DNA from: Archaeoglobus sp.
GTDB lineage: Archaea > Halobacteriota > Archaeoglobi > Archaeoglobales > Archaeoglobaceae
Length of the DNA: 64,000 nucleotides
Assembly: GCF_017656475.1 (NCBI RefSeq)
Contig: NZ_JACDNT010000005.1
Span: 1-64,000, forward strand
Reading direction: 5' to 3'
Part shown: one piece after another, positions 26,772 through 35,181 of the stretch
Numbering within the stretch: the stretch's first letter is position 1
How the letters are laid out: the number at the start of each line of letters is the position of its first letter
The notes under the pieces: model-generated
Databases searched by the model: none
What the model saw: only the letters and a program-made list of their open reading frames with translations
Told to the model about the DNA's origin: nothing
Made by a program: the position numbers and the translations under genes

Positions 26772-27974
26772 TTAGAATTCCTCCAGCTCTCTCCCTTTCG
26801 TTTCAGGAAGAAGCCACGGGAATATGCACATGAGAAGGAACGCGATACCCCCAAGCAACATTCCGTAAAGCAGGCTTGAGAAAGTCGCAACGTAGCCGAC
26901 AATTAGCCCGCCCACAGACAGACCTCTTGCAACGCTGAAGATTACGGATGTAGCTGTCGCCCTGACTTTTGTGGGGAACATCTCGCTGCTCCATACTCCA
27001 AAAAGGGCGTGTGAGCCAAAACCAACAGGTATGATGAAAAGGGAAAGTAAGGCAAGACTGGGGTTGTAGTTTATCAGCGTGAAGTAGGCGAGCATGAGAC
27101 ATCCGATAAGCCCAATTGAGGCAGAGAAGGCAAAGCTCGACCTTCTGCCGATGTAATCGCTGATGAGACCGAAAAATGGCAGAACAACCATGGCGACAAG
27201 GGAAATCTGCAGAACAATCAAGCTTGCCTCTTCTGGGCGGTAGTCGAACTGCCTTATGATAAACGTTGGAGACCAGTCAACTATTGCGTGATAGGCAAAT
27301 TCCGCAAGCCAGAACAGGAAGGTTGCAAGAGCGAGCATTTTTAAAAGATTCCTGTCTTTGGCTATCTCTTTAAGGCTAAGCGCTCTCTCTTCTTCAACAT
27401 GCTTTTCCCATATTCTCGACTCCGGCAGGTATTTGGCGAAGAGTATCAGGAATGGGATGGGGTAGAGTGTAACGAAAAAGCATGCCCTCCAGCCGTAAAT
27501 CGGGTATATCAGGGAAACTGAAAGTGCAGAAAGGATGAAGCCGAAAACGAAGGTTGCGTGAATCAGCCCTCCGAACAACCCCCTTCTTTTCGGGGAGTAG
27601 AACTCGCTCATGTAGGTGAATGCAAGCCCCCAGGTCACCCCCATTCCCGAAATGAGCCTCAAGATTGCAAGAGTCCAGAAATTAGGGGCAAAAGCTGACA
27701 GTACGCTGAAAACCGCAACCCAGAGTATCGAAAGAATCAGAGCGTTTTTCCTTCCGAACCTGTCCCCCATCTCTCCGAAAAGCATCGCTCCAAATATGCA
27801 GAAGATGTACTGGGCGGAGAATATGAACCCAACTTCGAGCGTTCCAACGTTGAAGTCATTCATTATAGGCTCAGCAAGGAAGTTTAGCAATGTAAGCCCC
27901 ACAGCGTCATGAGACCAGCCAATAGCAGCTGCAAGAAGGACAATCAGTTTCTCGAACTTGGAGAATGTATCCAT
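26772..27974 (-). CDS. MFS transporter, organic-acid type
   Basis: A 400-residue major facilitator with 12 predicted membrane helices. The signature between helices 2 and 3 reads FGEMGDRFGRKNALILSI, and its counterpart in the second half is GLISDYIGRRSSFAF. A further conserved stretch is PESRIWEKHVEEE in the central loop. The pattern fits the metabolite:H+ symporter branch (aromatic acids, citrate, alpha-ketoglutarate or sugar phosphates). It is the first gene of the six-gene catabolic operon, 12 bp before the TPP enzyme, so it probably imports the substrate. The 64 bp upstream contain AT-rich promoter sequence. Confidence 0.85.
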   Translation of the reverse strand: MDTFSKFEKLIVLLAAAIGWSHDAVGLTLLNFLAEPIMNDFNVGTLEVGFIFSAQYIFCIFGAMLFGEMGDRFGRKNALILSILWVAVFSVLSAFAPNFWTLAILRLISGMGVTWGLAFTYMSEFYSPKRRGLFGGLIHATFVFGFILSALSVSLIYPIYGWRACFFVTLYPIPFLILFAKYLPESRIWEKHVEEERALSLKEIAKDRNLLKMLALATFLFWLAEFAYHAIVDWSPTFIIRQFDYRPEEASLIVLQISLVAMVVLPFFGLISDYIGRRSSFAFSASIGLIGCLMLAYFTLINYNPSLALLSLFIIPVGFGSHALFGVWSSEMFPTKVRATATSVIFSVARGLSVGGLIVGYVATFSSLLYGMLLGGIAFLLMCIFPWLLPETKGRELEEF

Positions 27975-28038
27975 GAAAAACTTAATGAATTAAAAAGCTA
28001 AAAATTTTATGCGAATAAATATGCACAGAATGCACATT

Positions 28039-29349
28039 TCAGAGCTCTTTTCTGAGATCGAGAACTCTCTTGGCTTTCCCCTTTGACCTCTCAATCGTCC
28101 CCTTCTCAACCAGTTCCACATTTGTCCTCAGCCCAAGCTCCTTCTGAAGCTCCCTCTGGACTTTTTGCTGTAGCCTCTGCAAGTCGAAAAGCTCACCTGT
28201 GAAAAGCTCGTCCCTGACCTCAACTCTGACGGTGATTTCATCAAGACTGCCGTTTCTGGTAATCACAACCTGGAAGTGGTCTCCAACCTCAGGAATCTGC
28301 ATCAGCACATGCTCTATCTGGCTCGGAAAGACGTTTATTCCCCTTACGATTATCATGTCGTCGCTTCTGCCCAATATGCGGTGTATTTTAGGATGCGTTC
28401 TCCCGCAGGAGCAATCTTCATCCATTATGAAGGTTATATCGCCTGTTCTGTATCTCAGCACTGGCAAAGCCTCTTTTGTCAGAGATGTGAGGACAAGCTC
28501 GCCTTTCTCTCCATCAGAAACAGGTTCTCCCGTCTTTGGGTCGATGATTTCAACGAGGTAGTGGTCTGCCCAGATGTGCAGCCCGTTCTGCTCCTCACAC
28601 TCGAACGCCACTCCCGGGCCATTCATCTCACTCAAGCCATAGCTGTCGTAGGCTTTTATGTTGAAAGCATCTTCAAGCCTTTTTCTCGTGTTCTCACTCC
28701 ATGGCTCTGCACCGAAACATCCAATCCTCAGGCTCAGCTTATCATCTAGGCCGAGTTCTTCAGCAACCTCCTTGACGTGGAGCGCATAGCTAGGAGTGGA
28801 GTGTATTGCTGTTGTCCCAAAATCGGCCATGCATCTAACCTGCCTTTGTGTGTTTCCCACACCTGCGGGGATGACCATCGCTCCTATCCTTTCCGCTCCA
28901 TCATGAATTCCTAAGCCACCTGTGAAAAAGGCGTAGTTTGCCATGTTCTGGAAAACATCCTTTTTTCTCACTCCGACCATGTAGAGGCATCTCGCGACAA
29001 GGTTGATCCAGTTTTCAAGGTCGTTGGCTGTGTATCCTACAACTTTCGGCTTTCCAGTTGTCCCGCTTGAGGTGTGAAGCCTGACGATTTCCTCCTTTGG
29101 CACTGCAAACAGCCCGAAGGGGTAATTTTCGGCAAAGTCTTTTTTCGTGGTGAATGGCAGCTTTGCGACGTCTTCAAGTCTTTTTATATCGTCAGGATGA
29201 ACTCCCGCAGCCTTGAGCTTTTGCCTGTAATGAGCTACATTCTCGTACGCGTGCCTCACTACCCACCTCAACCTCTTAAGCTGAAGCTCTCTCAGCTCTT
29301 TCTTTGGCATTACTTCCTCCTTCTGCCAGTAAAGCTCGCTGTAGGCCAT
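28039..29349 (-). CDS. paaK: Phenylacetate–CoA ligase
   Basis: A 436-residue adenylate-forming enzyme matching phenylacetate-CoA ligase: Y-W-Q near the N-terminus (YSELYWQKEEVMPK), LPFTTKKDFAENYPFG near 68, the P-loop LHTSSGTTGKPKV near 93, YGLSEMNGPGVA near 237, RYRTGDITF near 297, and GRSDDMIIVRGINVFPSQIE near 323. Thermophilic archaea use it after IorAB to salvage aryl-acetates or to start aromatic acid breakdown. I chose ATG 29349 because GGTGAT lies 4-9 bp upstream; an in-frame ATG at 29361 is possible. A TATA-like TATTTAAAT lies upstream near 29395-29405. Confidence 0.93.
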   Translation of the reverse strand: MAYSELYWQKEEVMPKKELRELQLKRLRWVVRHAYENVAHYRQKLKAAGVHPDDIKRLEDVAKLPFTTKKDFAENYPFGLFAVPKEEIVRLHTSSGTTGKPKVVGYTANDLENWINLVARCLYMVGVRKKDVFQNMANYAFFTGGLGIHDGAERIGAMVIPAGVGNTQRQVRCMADFGTTAIHSTPSYALHVKEVAEELGLDDKLSLRIGCFGAEPWSENTRKRLEDAFNIKAYDSYGLSEMNGPGVAFECEEQNGLHIWADHYLVEIIDPKTGEPVSDGEKGELVLTSLTKEALPVLRYRTGDITFIMDEDCSCGRTHPKIHRILGRSDDMIIVRGINVFPSQIEHVLMQIPEVGDHFQVVITRNGSLDEITVRVEVRDELFTGELFDLQRLQQKVQRELQKELGLRTNVELVEKGTIERSKGKAKRVLDLRKEL

Positions 29350-29449
29350 TCTTATCACCATGATAAAGTGTATCTTTCTGTCATGAAGGAGGCAGGATTT
29401 AAATACTTCACCATACTGTTTAATTCAATAAGATTGAAGAGCAAAAGGC

Positions 29450-29457
29450 TTTAAAAG
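29450..29457 (+). promoter_or_regulatory. TATA box of tRNA-Pro
   Basis: GGCTTTAAAAGCC contains TTTAAAAG with an A-rich BRE (CAAAAGG) just upstream. Its centre is about 27 bases before the first base of the tRNA, the normal archaeal spacing. Confidence 0.6.
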
Positions 29458-29480
29458 CCACGGCCTTTATTTATCCCTGA

Positions 29481-29554
29481 GGGGCCGTAGGGTAGCCTGG
29501 TGATCCTCTCGGCTTTGGGAGCCGGTGACCCGAGTTCAAATCTCGGCGGCCCCA
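29481..29554 (+). tRNA. tRNA-Pro (anticodon TGG)
   Basis: A full cloverleaf: acceptor GGGGCCG pairs with CGGCCCC, the D arm contains GGTAGCCTGG, the anticodon stem TCGGC/GCCGG closes the loop TTTGGGA with anticodon TGG, and the T arm contains GTTCAAATC. No intron is seen and CCA is not encoded. The type I-B cas operon begins 98 bp downstream, so the tRNA may mark the edge of the acquired region. Confidence 0.95.
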
Positions 29555-29627
29555 TTTTAAAATCGGTCGATAACGTGGTTTACAATTCCTCGATTTTGGA
29601 TTCGTCAACAAATCTAAGTTAAAGTTA

Positions 29628-29652
29628 AATAATAGCATGTTTTGCTATTATT
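29628..29652. promoter_or_regulatory. Perfect 10-bp inverted repeat abutting the cas6 start
   Basis: AATAATAGCA and TGCTATTATT are perfect complements separated by the 5-base loop TGTTT, and the second arm ends at the base before the cas6 ATG. A TATA-like AAAGTTAAATAAT overlaps the first arm. The dyad could be a repressor operator covering the promoter and start, or an RNA hairpin at the 5' end of the cas mRNA. The rest of the gap 29555-29627 shows nothing clear. Confidence 0.6.
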
Positions 29653-30369
29653 ATGCGTATAAGGGTTGATCTGACACCCCCTGAGGGTGTGGCCAAGATT
29701 GACCTGAACTACTCTTATTATCTCGCATCCCTCATATATCGGGCGATAAGCTCTGTAGACAAGACCCTTTCTCTCGAACTCCACAGTCCTTACGGCCCCA
29801 AGCTTTTCACCTTCAGCAAGCTCTTTGCTGAAAACTACAAAATTGACGGAGAGTGGATGGTGATAAAGGGATCAGCCCACTTCTTCTTCTCCTCACCAAA
29901 GAACGAGATGTGCGAGAAGTTCGTCGAGGGGGTTCTGGCTAATCCAGAGGTGAGTGTTGGAGATGCGCAGTTTCTCGTCACGGGTGTTGAGGTTTTGAGA
30001 GAGAAGAAGATAGGAGAGAAAGAGAAGTTCGTCACCCTTAGCCCGATAACCGTCACAACAGTTGAACATCAGGGTTACTCCAGAAGGAGCGTCGACCTCT
30101 ACCCGTCAGATGCGAGATTCTATGAGATTCTGAGGAGAAATCTCGTGAAGAAGTACGTCGCCCTCCACGGTAGAGAGCCGGAAGATGCTGAGTTGAGGAT
30201 AAAGCCGATTTCTGTGAAGCCGAAGAGGCTGAGGATAAAGAACACGTTTCACCGCTGCTCCGAGATGGTTTTCGTAGCAGAGGGGAGCAAGGAGCTTCTT
30301 GATGTAGGATACAAGGCGGGGTTCGGGAGCAAGAACTCAATGGGCTTTGGGATGGTGAAGGTGGTATGA
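29653..30369 (+). CDS. cas6: CRISPR endoribonuclease Cas6
   Basis: A 238-residue Cas6 that cuts the array transcript within repeats to release crRNAs. It has the double ferredoxin fold pattern and ends with the Gly-rich loop AGFGSKNSMGFGMVKV, the family signature. A Tyr/His pair near the N-terminus (LNYSYYLASLIY) lies where catalytic residues often are. In the array the expected cut leaves the 8-base handle ATTGAAAG. It is the first gene of the interference operon and its stop overlaps the next ATG. A perfect inverted repeat sits directly at its start codon. Confidence 0.93.
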   Translation: MRIRVDLTPPEGVAKIDLNYSYYLASLIYRAISSVDKTLSLELHSPYGPKLFTFSKLFAENYKIDGEWMVIKGSAHFFFSSPKNEMCEKFVEGVLANPEVSVGDAQFLVTGVEVLREKKIGEKEKFVTLSPITVTTVEHQGYSRRSVDLYPSDARFYEILRRNLVKKYVALHGREPEDAELRIKPISVKPKRLRIKNTFHRCSEMVFVAEGSKELLDVGYKAGFGSKNSMGFGMVKVV

Positions 30370-30914
30370 TGTGGGGTATGACACGAGATATTAGAATAAC
30401 CGAAAAGATCAAAACTATTAGATTTTTCTCACAATCTCACAAAGAATATGTAGCAAAAGTGCTGGAAAGGATTGTAGAGTTCTATGGCGACCAGCTTGTA
30501 TCTCTCGCTGTTTTTGGCTCCTATGCGAGAGCGGAAAATAGATTAAACTCAGATCTTGATATCTTGTTGATCTTAAAAACTAATAAACCAAGACACGAAA
30601 GGATTAGAGAATTTGTAGAGAACATTGAAATGCCATTGGAGTTTCTGGCCCATAGACTTATTGACGAGGGCATATTTATGGAGTTATCACCCATCATTTT
30701 GTCTGAAGAGGAGGCCAAATACTTCAATCCTGTTTATCTGGATATGGTTGAGCATTCAATTATCATTGTTGACAGAGGTGATTTCATTAGAAACATTTTG
30801 GAGAGAGTTCGCGAGCAAATGGGCAAGTGGGGGAGCTACAAGGAATTCGTAGGGGGCAGGTGGATGTGGGTTATAAAAAAGGGCGAGTTTGTGGGAGGTG
30901 AAAAGCTTGGATAG
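30366..30914 (+). CDS. Minimal nucleotidyltransferase (MNT-type), cas-associated
   Basis: A 182-residue protein with a pol-beta superfamily nucleotidyltransferase core: SLAVFGSYARAENRLNSDLDILLIL carries the GSx10DxD signature, and a third acidic position follows in PLEFLAHR. MNT proteins pair with HEPN proteins as toxin-antitoxin modules in which the MNT may AMPylate the HEPN toxin. Exactly such a partner follows with an 8-bp overlap. The pair lies between cas6 and cas8, within the operon, so it shares its expression. The C-terminal 60 residues (ILERVREQMGKWGSYKEF) are helical. A direct CRISPR role is possible but unproven. Confidence 0.78.
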   Translation: MMWGMTRDIRITEKIKTIRFFSQSHKEYVAKVLERIVEFYGDQLVSLAVFGSYARAENRLNSDLDILLILKTNKPRHERIREFVENIEMPLEFLAHRLIDEGIFMELSPIILSEEEAKYFNPVYLDMVEHSIIIVDRGDFIRNILERVREQMGKWGSYKEFVGGRWMWVIKKGEFVGGEKLG

Positions 30915-31309
30915 GCTCTCTCAGGATTATTTAAAGAGGGCAAATATAAGACTGGAAGTTTTAGAGGTATTTTACAGCAAAGGTGATTATGCAGATGTGG
31001 TTAGAGAAGCCCAAGAAGTTGTAGAGCTAGTGCTGAAAGCCGTTTTGAGAAATGCTGGAATAGACGTCCCAAAAATACACGATGTGAGCAGGATTTTAGA
31101 GAAATATAAAGACCTGCTGCCAGAAGAGATAAGGAAAAATTTAAAGAGGATCGCTCAGATATCAAAAAGACTTAGGAAAGAGAGGGAGTTGAGCTTTTAC
31201 GGCGCTGAAGATTTCATACCGCTTGATGACTGCTGAAGAGGCTTTGCAGGCTATAGAAGATGCCAAATTTGTTGTTGATGTTGTGAGGAGGGCGTATGGT
31301 GGGTTGTAG
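30907..31309 (+). pseudogene. HEPN-domain protein, 3' frameshift, partner of MNT
   Basis: From TTG 30907 (GGGAGGTG lies 6 bp upstream) the frame encodes a four-helix HEPN domain: SQDYLKRANIRLEVLEVFY, then VVREAQEVVELVLKAVLRN, then VPKIHDVSRILEKY. After ELSFYGAEDFIPL the frame hits a stop at about 31234-31236, but the next frame continues the expected last helix, MTAEEALQAIEDAKFVVDVV, to a TAG at 31307-31309. One extra base near 31225 explains this. The truncated product would lose only the last 27 or so residues, so partial function is possible. It is the HEPN partner of the upstream nucleotidyltransferase. Confidence 0.7.
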
Positions 31310-31322
31310 AGGGGAAACCTGT

Positions 31323-32852
31323 ATGAACATTGAAATCAACGTATTTAACGACCCATGGATGGATAGCGGAGTTGAGAATTTTTACAGAATTCTTAGTGAA
31401 TTGGAATCATGCGAAGTAGAATTAACAAAAAACTCGATGGTACTCAGGATAAAAGATATACAGGAGTTCGTTAAAGAGCTGACAAGCATTGTGATTCACA
31501 AAAGGCAGAATTTAATCGTTATTGAAGAGGATAAAAAAACAAGGATTAAAAAAGAGGTTAAGAAAGATCATGTAATCATTCAGGAAGAGAAAAAGGTCGG
31601 CGGCAAGGTTGCTTTAAAAGAAGAAATTTATAAGCCTGAAAAAACAGCCGAGATTATTTCTAGTGTTTTTGATTTAAAGGAAGGAAAGAACACGTGCATT
31701 CTGTGCGGGAGGAAATACAATAAAAGTATTAAAAAACTCCAGCAGGCGAACTATCCATTTGTTACAAAGATAGCCAGTTTAAGTGGAGTAAGAAGTTATA
31801 AAGGAGATGGAGTTTTATCGCTTAAGGAATATTACGACAATCTATGTCCTCTCTGCTACTTTATAGGCATCCTTGAATGGACGGATGAGGCGCTGATTTA
31901 CAGAACGTTCCCAGGAGAGAAGTCATATCTATTTATGCCCTATTTCGACAATCTCAAAGACCTTCACGAGTTCAAAAAGCTTTGTATAAATGCAGGAATA
32001 TTGAATAATGCTGAAAGGTACTCCAATATTAAGGTAAATCCCAAAGCCCAAGATGTTGAAAACACTCCTGGAGAGTATTCGACGCTACTGTGTTTTTACG
32101 AAAAGTTTGTTGAGAACGCAACAGATGAAATAATTGCCAGTAACTGGGCTGTGTTGCACATACCATTTGGAGCGGTTAAGAACGTGAAAATAGATTTCCT
32201 GAACATCGATGAAGGCATTCTCGGAGTGATAAAAGAGCTAAAAGAGAGTGGAGAGTTGGAGAGAATTTATTCGGACCTTATGAGAAAGATGTATTTCTTC
32301 TCCCAAAACAAGAACACTACAGACTGGGATACTACGAGAGAGATTCAGGAAAATTTATCAAAATACTTTTTACTGGACGATTTTAGGAAGTTTACAAACA
32401 GTCTACTTCCAAGGAAAGGAGGTTATGTTTTCTTTTCTTCTGAGGTTAGACAAAATTTGGAGGAGTTAATTTTTGAATGGAGGTGGAAGAAAATGAGTGT
32501 TGAGAAGGATAAGCTTGATGCTGTTAGAAATGTAGGGAGAATCGTAGCAAAAATTTCAGAAAACAATGCATCACCTATATACAAACTGGACAAGGTAAGA
32601 ACTATTAATGAGTTCTGGAGCGTGCTCCGAGAGATCTCAAGGAAACTACCGAGTTTGAATGAAGAGAAACTTAAAAAGATAAAGCCAACGGCGCTGGATG
32701 AGGTAATTCAGCTCACTAAGGAAATCGTTGAGAGAAACAAAGATGGATGGAGAGAGGTAAGGGATTTAATCGTCGTTTACGCTTCAATGTACTACTCTCT
32801 GGACAAATTGGGGAAGAGATCAGAAGGAGGTGAAGGAGATGAGGGGTATTGA
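31323..32852 (+). CDS. cas8b: Type I-B Cas8b (Cst1, CXXC-CXXC type)
   Basis: A 509-residue large subunit of the Cascade effector. It recognises the PAM and helps load Cas3. A zinc-binding pair is visible: [10 protein letters not shown] near residue 126 and [13 protein letters not shown] near 176, the CXXC-CXXC signature of the Cst1 group. Overall length is normal. I chose ATG 31323 (MNIEINVF), 14 bp after the HEPN frame ends, with GAGGGG upstream. The C-terminal 119 residues appear to be translated separately as Cas11 from an internal start at 32493. Older schemes call this group Cas8a1, so the I-A/I-B label depends on the scheme; cas7 and cas5 here fit I-B/Tneap. It overlaps cas7 by 14 bp. 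Confidence 0.85.
   Translation: MNIEINVFNDPWMDSGVENFYRILSELESCEVELTKNSMVLRIKDIQEFVKELTSIVIHKRQNLIVIEEDKKTRIKKEVKKDHVIIQEEKKVGGKVALKEEIYKPEKTAEIISSVFDLKEGKNTCILCGRKYNKSIKKLQQANYPFVTKIASLSGVRSYKGDGVLSLKEYYDNLCPLCYFIGILEWTDEALIYRTFPGEKSYLFMPYFDNLKDLHEFKKLCINAGILNNAERYSNIKVNPKAQDVENTPGEYSTLLCFYEKFVENATDEIIASNWAVLHIPFGAVKNVKIDFLNIDEGILGVIKELKESGELERIYSDLMRKMYFFSQNKNTTDWDTTREIQENLSKYFLLDDFRKFTNSLLPRKGGYVFFSSEVRQNLEELIFEWRWKKMSVEKDKLDAVRNVGRIVAKISENNASPIYKLDKVRTINEFWSVLREISRKLPSLNEEKLKKIKPTALDEVIQLTKEIVERNKDGWREVRDLIVVYASMYYSLDKLGKRSEGGEGDEGY
32493..32852 (+). CDS. Predicted internal translation product: Cas11 small subunit
   Basis: Inside cas8b, GGAGGTGG at 32479-32486 sits 7 bp before an in-frame ATG at 32493. 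Starting there gives a 119-residue, mostly helical protein, [20 protein letters not shown] onward, in the same frame as Cas8. No separate cas11 gene exists in the locus. In I-B, I-C and I-D systems the small subunit is known to come from such internal starts within cas8 or cas10d. Site, frame, length and helical content all agree; translation itself is an inference. Confidence 0.55.
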   Translation: MSVEKDKLDAVRNVGRIVAKISENNASPIYKLDKVRTINEFWSVLREISRKLPSLNEEKLKKIKPTALDEVIQLTKEIVERNKDGWREVRDLIVVYASMYYSLDKLGKRSEGGEGDEGY

Positions 32853-33786
32853 GGTGGTCTGGTTGTCTCAAACAGACCTAACGAATCTAAACGCTGGGGA
32901 GGGAGAGGCAAACTTCATTGACATCAAGAAATACAAGAAAAATGGTGTAGAATATCCGTACGTTTCTGGACAGGCAATGAGATACTACTTCAAAGAAGCA
33001 ATCAGAAGAAATCTTGATGGAGAATATATGTGCGTTCCAAACGATAAAGGGGAGACTTGCGGAAACATCAAAGACTGTATCGGATGTGACCTCTTTGGCT
33101 TTATGACGACCATCAAAAAAGGAACCGTCATTCCGGGTTATCCACAAGGACATCCAGGCGGTGCAATGACAAGAGTGTCTCCGGTAAAGGTTTCTCCGGC
33201 TATGGGATTGTTGCCCTTCGAAGAAAACGCTGTGGTGGATTTCCTGACAAGAAGGCACAGGATGGAAAAAGGAGAGATGAGGGGGGATATCGTTAACGTG
33301 GAGATCGGAGTTAATTTGTACAAATGCGGCATCGCGATAGATGTTGCAAGGGTTGGAGGGGAAGAAAAAGTCAATGAGAAAACAAGAAGCGTAGAAATAG
33401 AATACTATGCAGATACAGACACAAGGAAAAAGAGAGTATCCAAGGTCATTGAGGTGCTTCGATATCTTTCAGACTATTCAAAGCAGGCAAGATTGCTTAC
33501 GGATTTCACACCAGACGTAATTCTAATAGCTTTCCAAGATGTATATTCGCACAGACTTCAGAAGGCGCTCGCTCTAAACAATGGTGGGCTTGATTTAGAG
33601 AGGCTCGAAGCAGTTATCAACGATGTTAAGGAATATAGCCCGAAAATTATCGCTGGAATTTTGCCTGGTGTTGTTGAGAACGAGAATAAAGTAAGAAATA
33701 AGCTTGAAGAGCTTGGTGTCAAAGTGAAGAGTACCAACGAGGCGATAAAAGAAGCTCTGAATTACCTTAACAAGCAAGAGCTGTGA
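32839..33786 (+). CDS. cas7: Type I-B Cas7 (Cst2/DevR family)
   Basis: A 315-residue backbone subunit that polymerises along the crRNA. The N-terminus [20 protein letters not shown] is characteristic of the Cst2/DevR branch of Cas7. A conserved Cys cluster, [20 protein letters not shown], lies near residue 73, and the RNA-binding thumb region [13 protein letters not shown] follows. I chose ATG 32839, with AAGGAGGTGAAGG just upstream; GTG 32830 is in frame. The autoregulatory RNA-binding seen in some DevR-type proteins has not been tested here. It overlaps cas8b and ends 5 bp before the cas5 ATG. Confidence 0.93.
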   Translation: MRGIEVVWLSQTDLTNLNAGEGEANFIDIKKYKKNGVEYPYVSGQAMRYYFKEAIRRNLDGEYMCVPNDKGETCGNIKDCIGCDLFGFMTTIKKGTVIPGYPQGHPGGAMTRVSPVKVSPAMGLLPFEENAVVDFLTRRHRMEKGEMRGDIVNVEIGVNLYKCGIAIDVARVGGEEKVNEKTRSVEIEYYADTDTRKKRVSKVIEVLRYLSDYSKQARLLTDFTPDVILIAFQDVYSHRLQKALALNNGGLDLERLEAVINDVKEYSPKIIAGILPGVVENENKVRNKLEELGVKVKSTNEAIKEALNYLNKQEL

Positions 33787-33791
33787 TTACT

Positions 33792-34448
33792 ATGCCACTG
33801 CTCGGGTTGAAGTTCAGAATCGACTGCCCGTATTTTGCCACATTTAGAGAACCGACATCAACATCCCTTATTTTAACTTATGTTATCCCACCTTACACAA
33901 CAATTAGAGGTGTGATCTCGAACGCTCTTGGATTGTCTAGGGATGATTTGAGGGTTCAGAACTGGTTTAAGATCGGGATAAAATCGCTGAGATTTGAGAA
34001 GAGCAGGGAGATGGCAAAGATTCTGAAGCTGAAGGGGACCGGCAGGAAATACGAAAGAACTTTTCCGTCATCACCGATGTTCAGAGAGTTTCTGGTTGAG
34101 CCCAGTTACGAGGTGTATCTGGTCGGAGATGAAGATAAAATCAGGAAAACGTATTTAGCTCTTTTAAATCCGGCAAGACCCCTCTATCTTGGAGGTTCGG
34201 ATGATCTCGTAGATTTAGATGTTTTTGAGCCAGTAGAAGTGGAGGAGACAGAAACAAAGGAACTATGGAGCGTTGTTGGTGGTGTCCATGAGGGTTGCGT
34301 GGTGGAAAAAGTTCCGTATAAATTCGTGAAAGTCGGGAGAAGGTTTGATGTGGTGTATAAGACGGTGTCGATTCCCGTACAAAGCCCCGTTAGAGGAATC
34401 TTCAAAACTATGAGTTTTGGAGAAGGAGAAAGCGTATGGATGACTTGA
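33792..34448 (+). CDS. cas5: Type I-B Cas5
   Basis: A 218-residue RAMP protein that caps the 5' handle of the crRNA. Starting at ATG 33792 the N-terminus reads LLGLKFRIDCPYFATFREPT, followed by TYVIPPYTTIRGVISNALG, the typical Cas5 pattern (P-PS-x-hGhh). The body has a ferredoxin-like RRM fold. Length is normal for the Tneap type. Its stop overlaps the next ORF by 13 bp, so that HEPN-like gene is translationally coupled. Confidence 0.92.
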   Translation: MPLLGLKFRIDCPYFATFREPTSTSLILTYVIPPYTTIRGVISNALGLSRDDLRVQNWFKIGIKSLRFEKSREMAKILKLKGTGRKYERTFPSSPMFREFLVEPSYEVYLVGDEDKIRKTYLALLNPARPLYLGGSDDLVDLDVFEPVEVEETETKELWSVVGGVHEGCVVEKVPYKFVKVGRRFDVVYKTVSIPVQSPVRGIFKTMSFGEGESVWMT

Positions 34449-35181
34449 TTCCCACTAGTATAGATGATTTTGTTGAGGATTTCTTGAAAAATGCTCTTGA
34501 AGTAGATGTTTTGGACTATCAAAAAGTAGAATCAGGCGGAGAAGGATATACAGTCATTTATGTCTGTAATTTGAATTTTGATCAAATTGAAGTTTTACAA
34601 AGCGTAGGATTTGAACAGATTAAAGATGATTTGTGGATTTTTAATGGTTTTGAAATAGAAATCGACAAATTAAAAGATACACCTGTCATAAAATATTTTG
34701 AAAACTTACAAAGAGAAGAATGGACTAAGTTGATAAACTTAAGGTGCGAAGTTGATCATAATTTTTATGGAAAGATCAAAAAACTATATTTCGAAGTACA
34801 CATAACACTCCAAAAATCGCCTTAAAATGGTATGGTAAGTTAGCATTAGACGAATCAACGTTTAATGATTTTATCGTTGATCTGAATAAACTACTAGTAG
34901 AGTCTGTACCTAGAAAGATTGGAGAAATTTGTGGTTCCGACTTTTTAAGGGGTGTGAGATATGTTAGAAATACAAGAATTGCTCACGACTCGAGCGAAAT
35001 CAAACAATTAAGAGCCGCGGAAGAATATCTTAACAATTTAGTTGGTGCCAGCTATCTTAGATATTGGTACCATTACGTAAAAGCTCAAATTTGCATTATC
35101 CAAGACGGAATAGATTTTTTAAATGAGATCAAATCTAAGGAAGGTGAGATCGTTGAAATTCTTACCAATAGCCAAACTTGA
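34436..35181 (+). pseudogene. HEPN-like protein between cas5 and cas3, frameshifted
   Basis: ATG 34436 with GGAG upstream opens a frame of 129 codons ending in TAA near 34825. The adjacent frame continues seamlessly (ALKWYGKLALDESTFNDFIV onward) to 35181. Adding one A to the run of five A near 34813 would give one protein of about 248 residues. Its C-terminal half has YVRNTRIAHDSSE, which matches the RN-x4-H active-site motif of HEPN ribonucleases, inside a helical domain. The N-terminal half is mixed alpha/beta and unfamiliar. It is overlapped by cas5 and cas3, so it belongs to the operon. No such gene is part of the standard I-B set that I know. Confidence 0.6.

Noticed and set aside
34800-34826. 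Programmed -1 frameshift in the HEPN-like gene at CAAAAAT
   Set aside because: The site is not a canonical slippery heptamer (the P-site codon would not re-pair), and a lost A in an A run is simpler.
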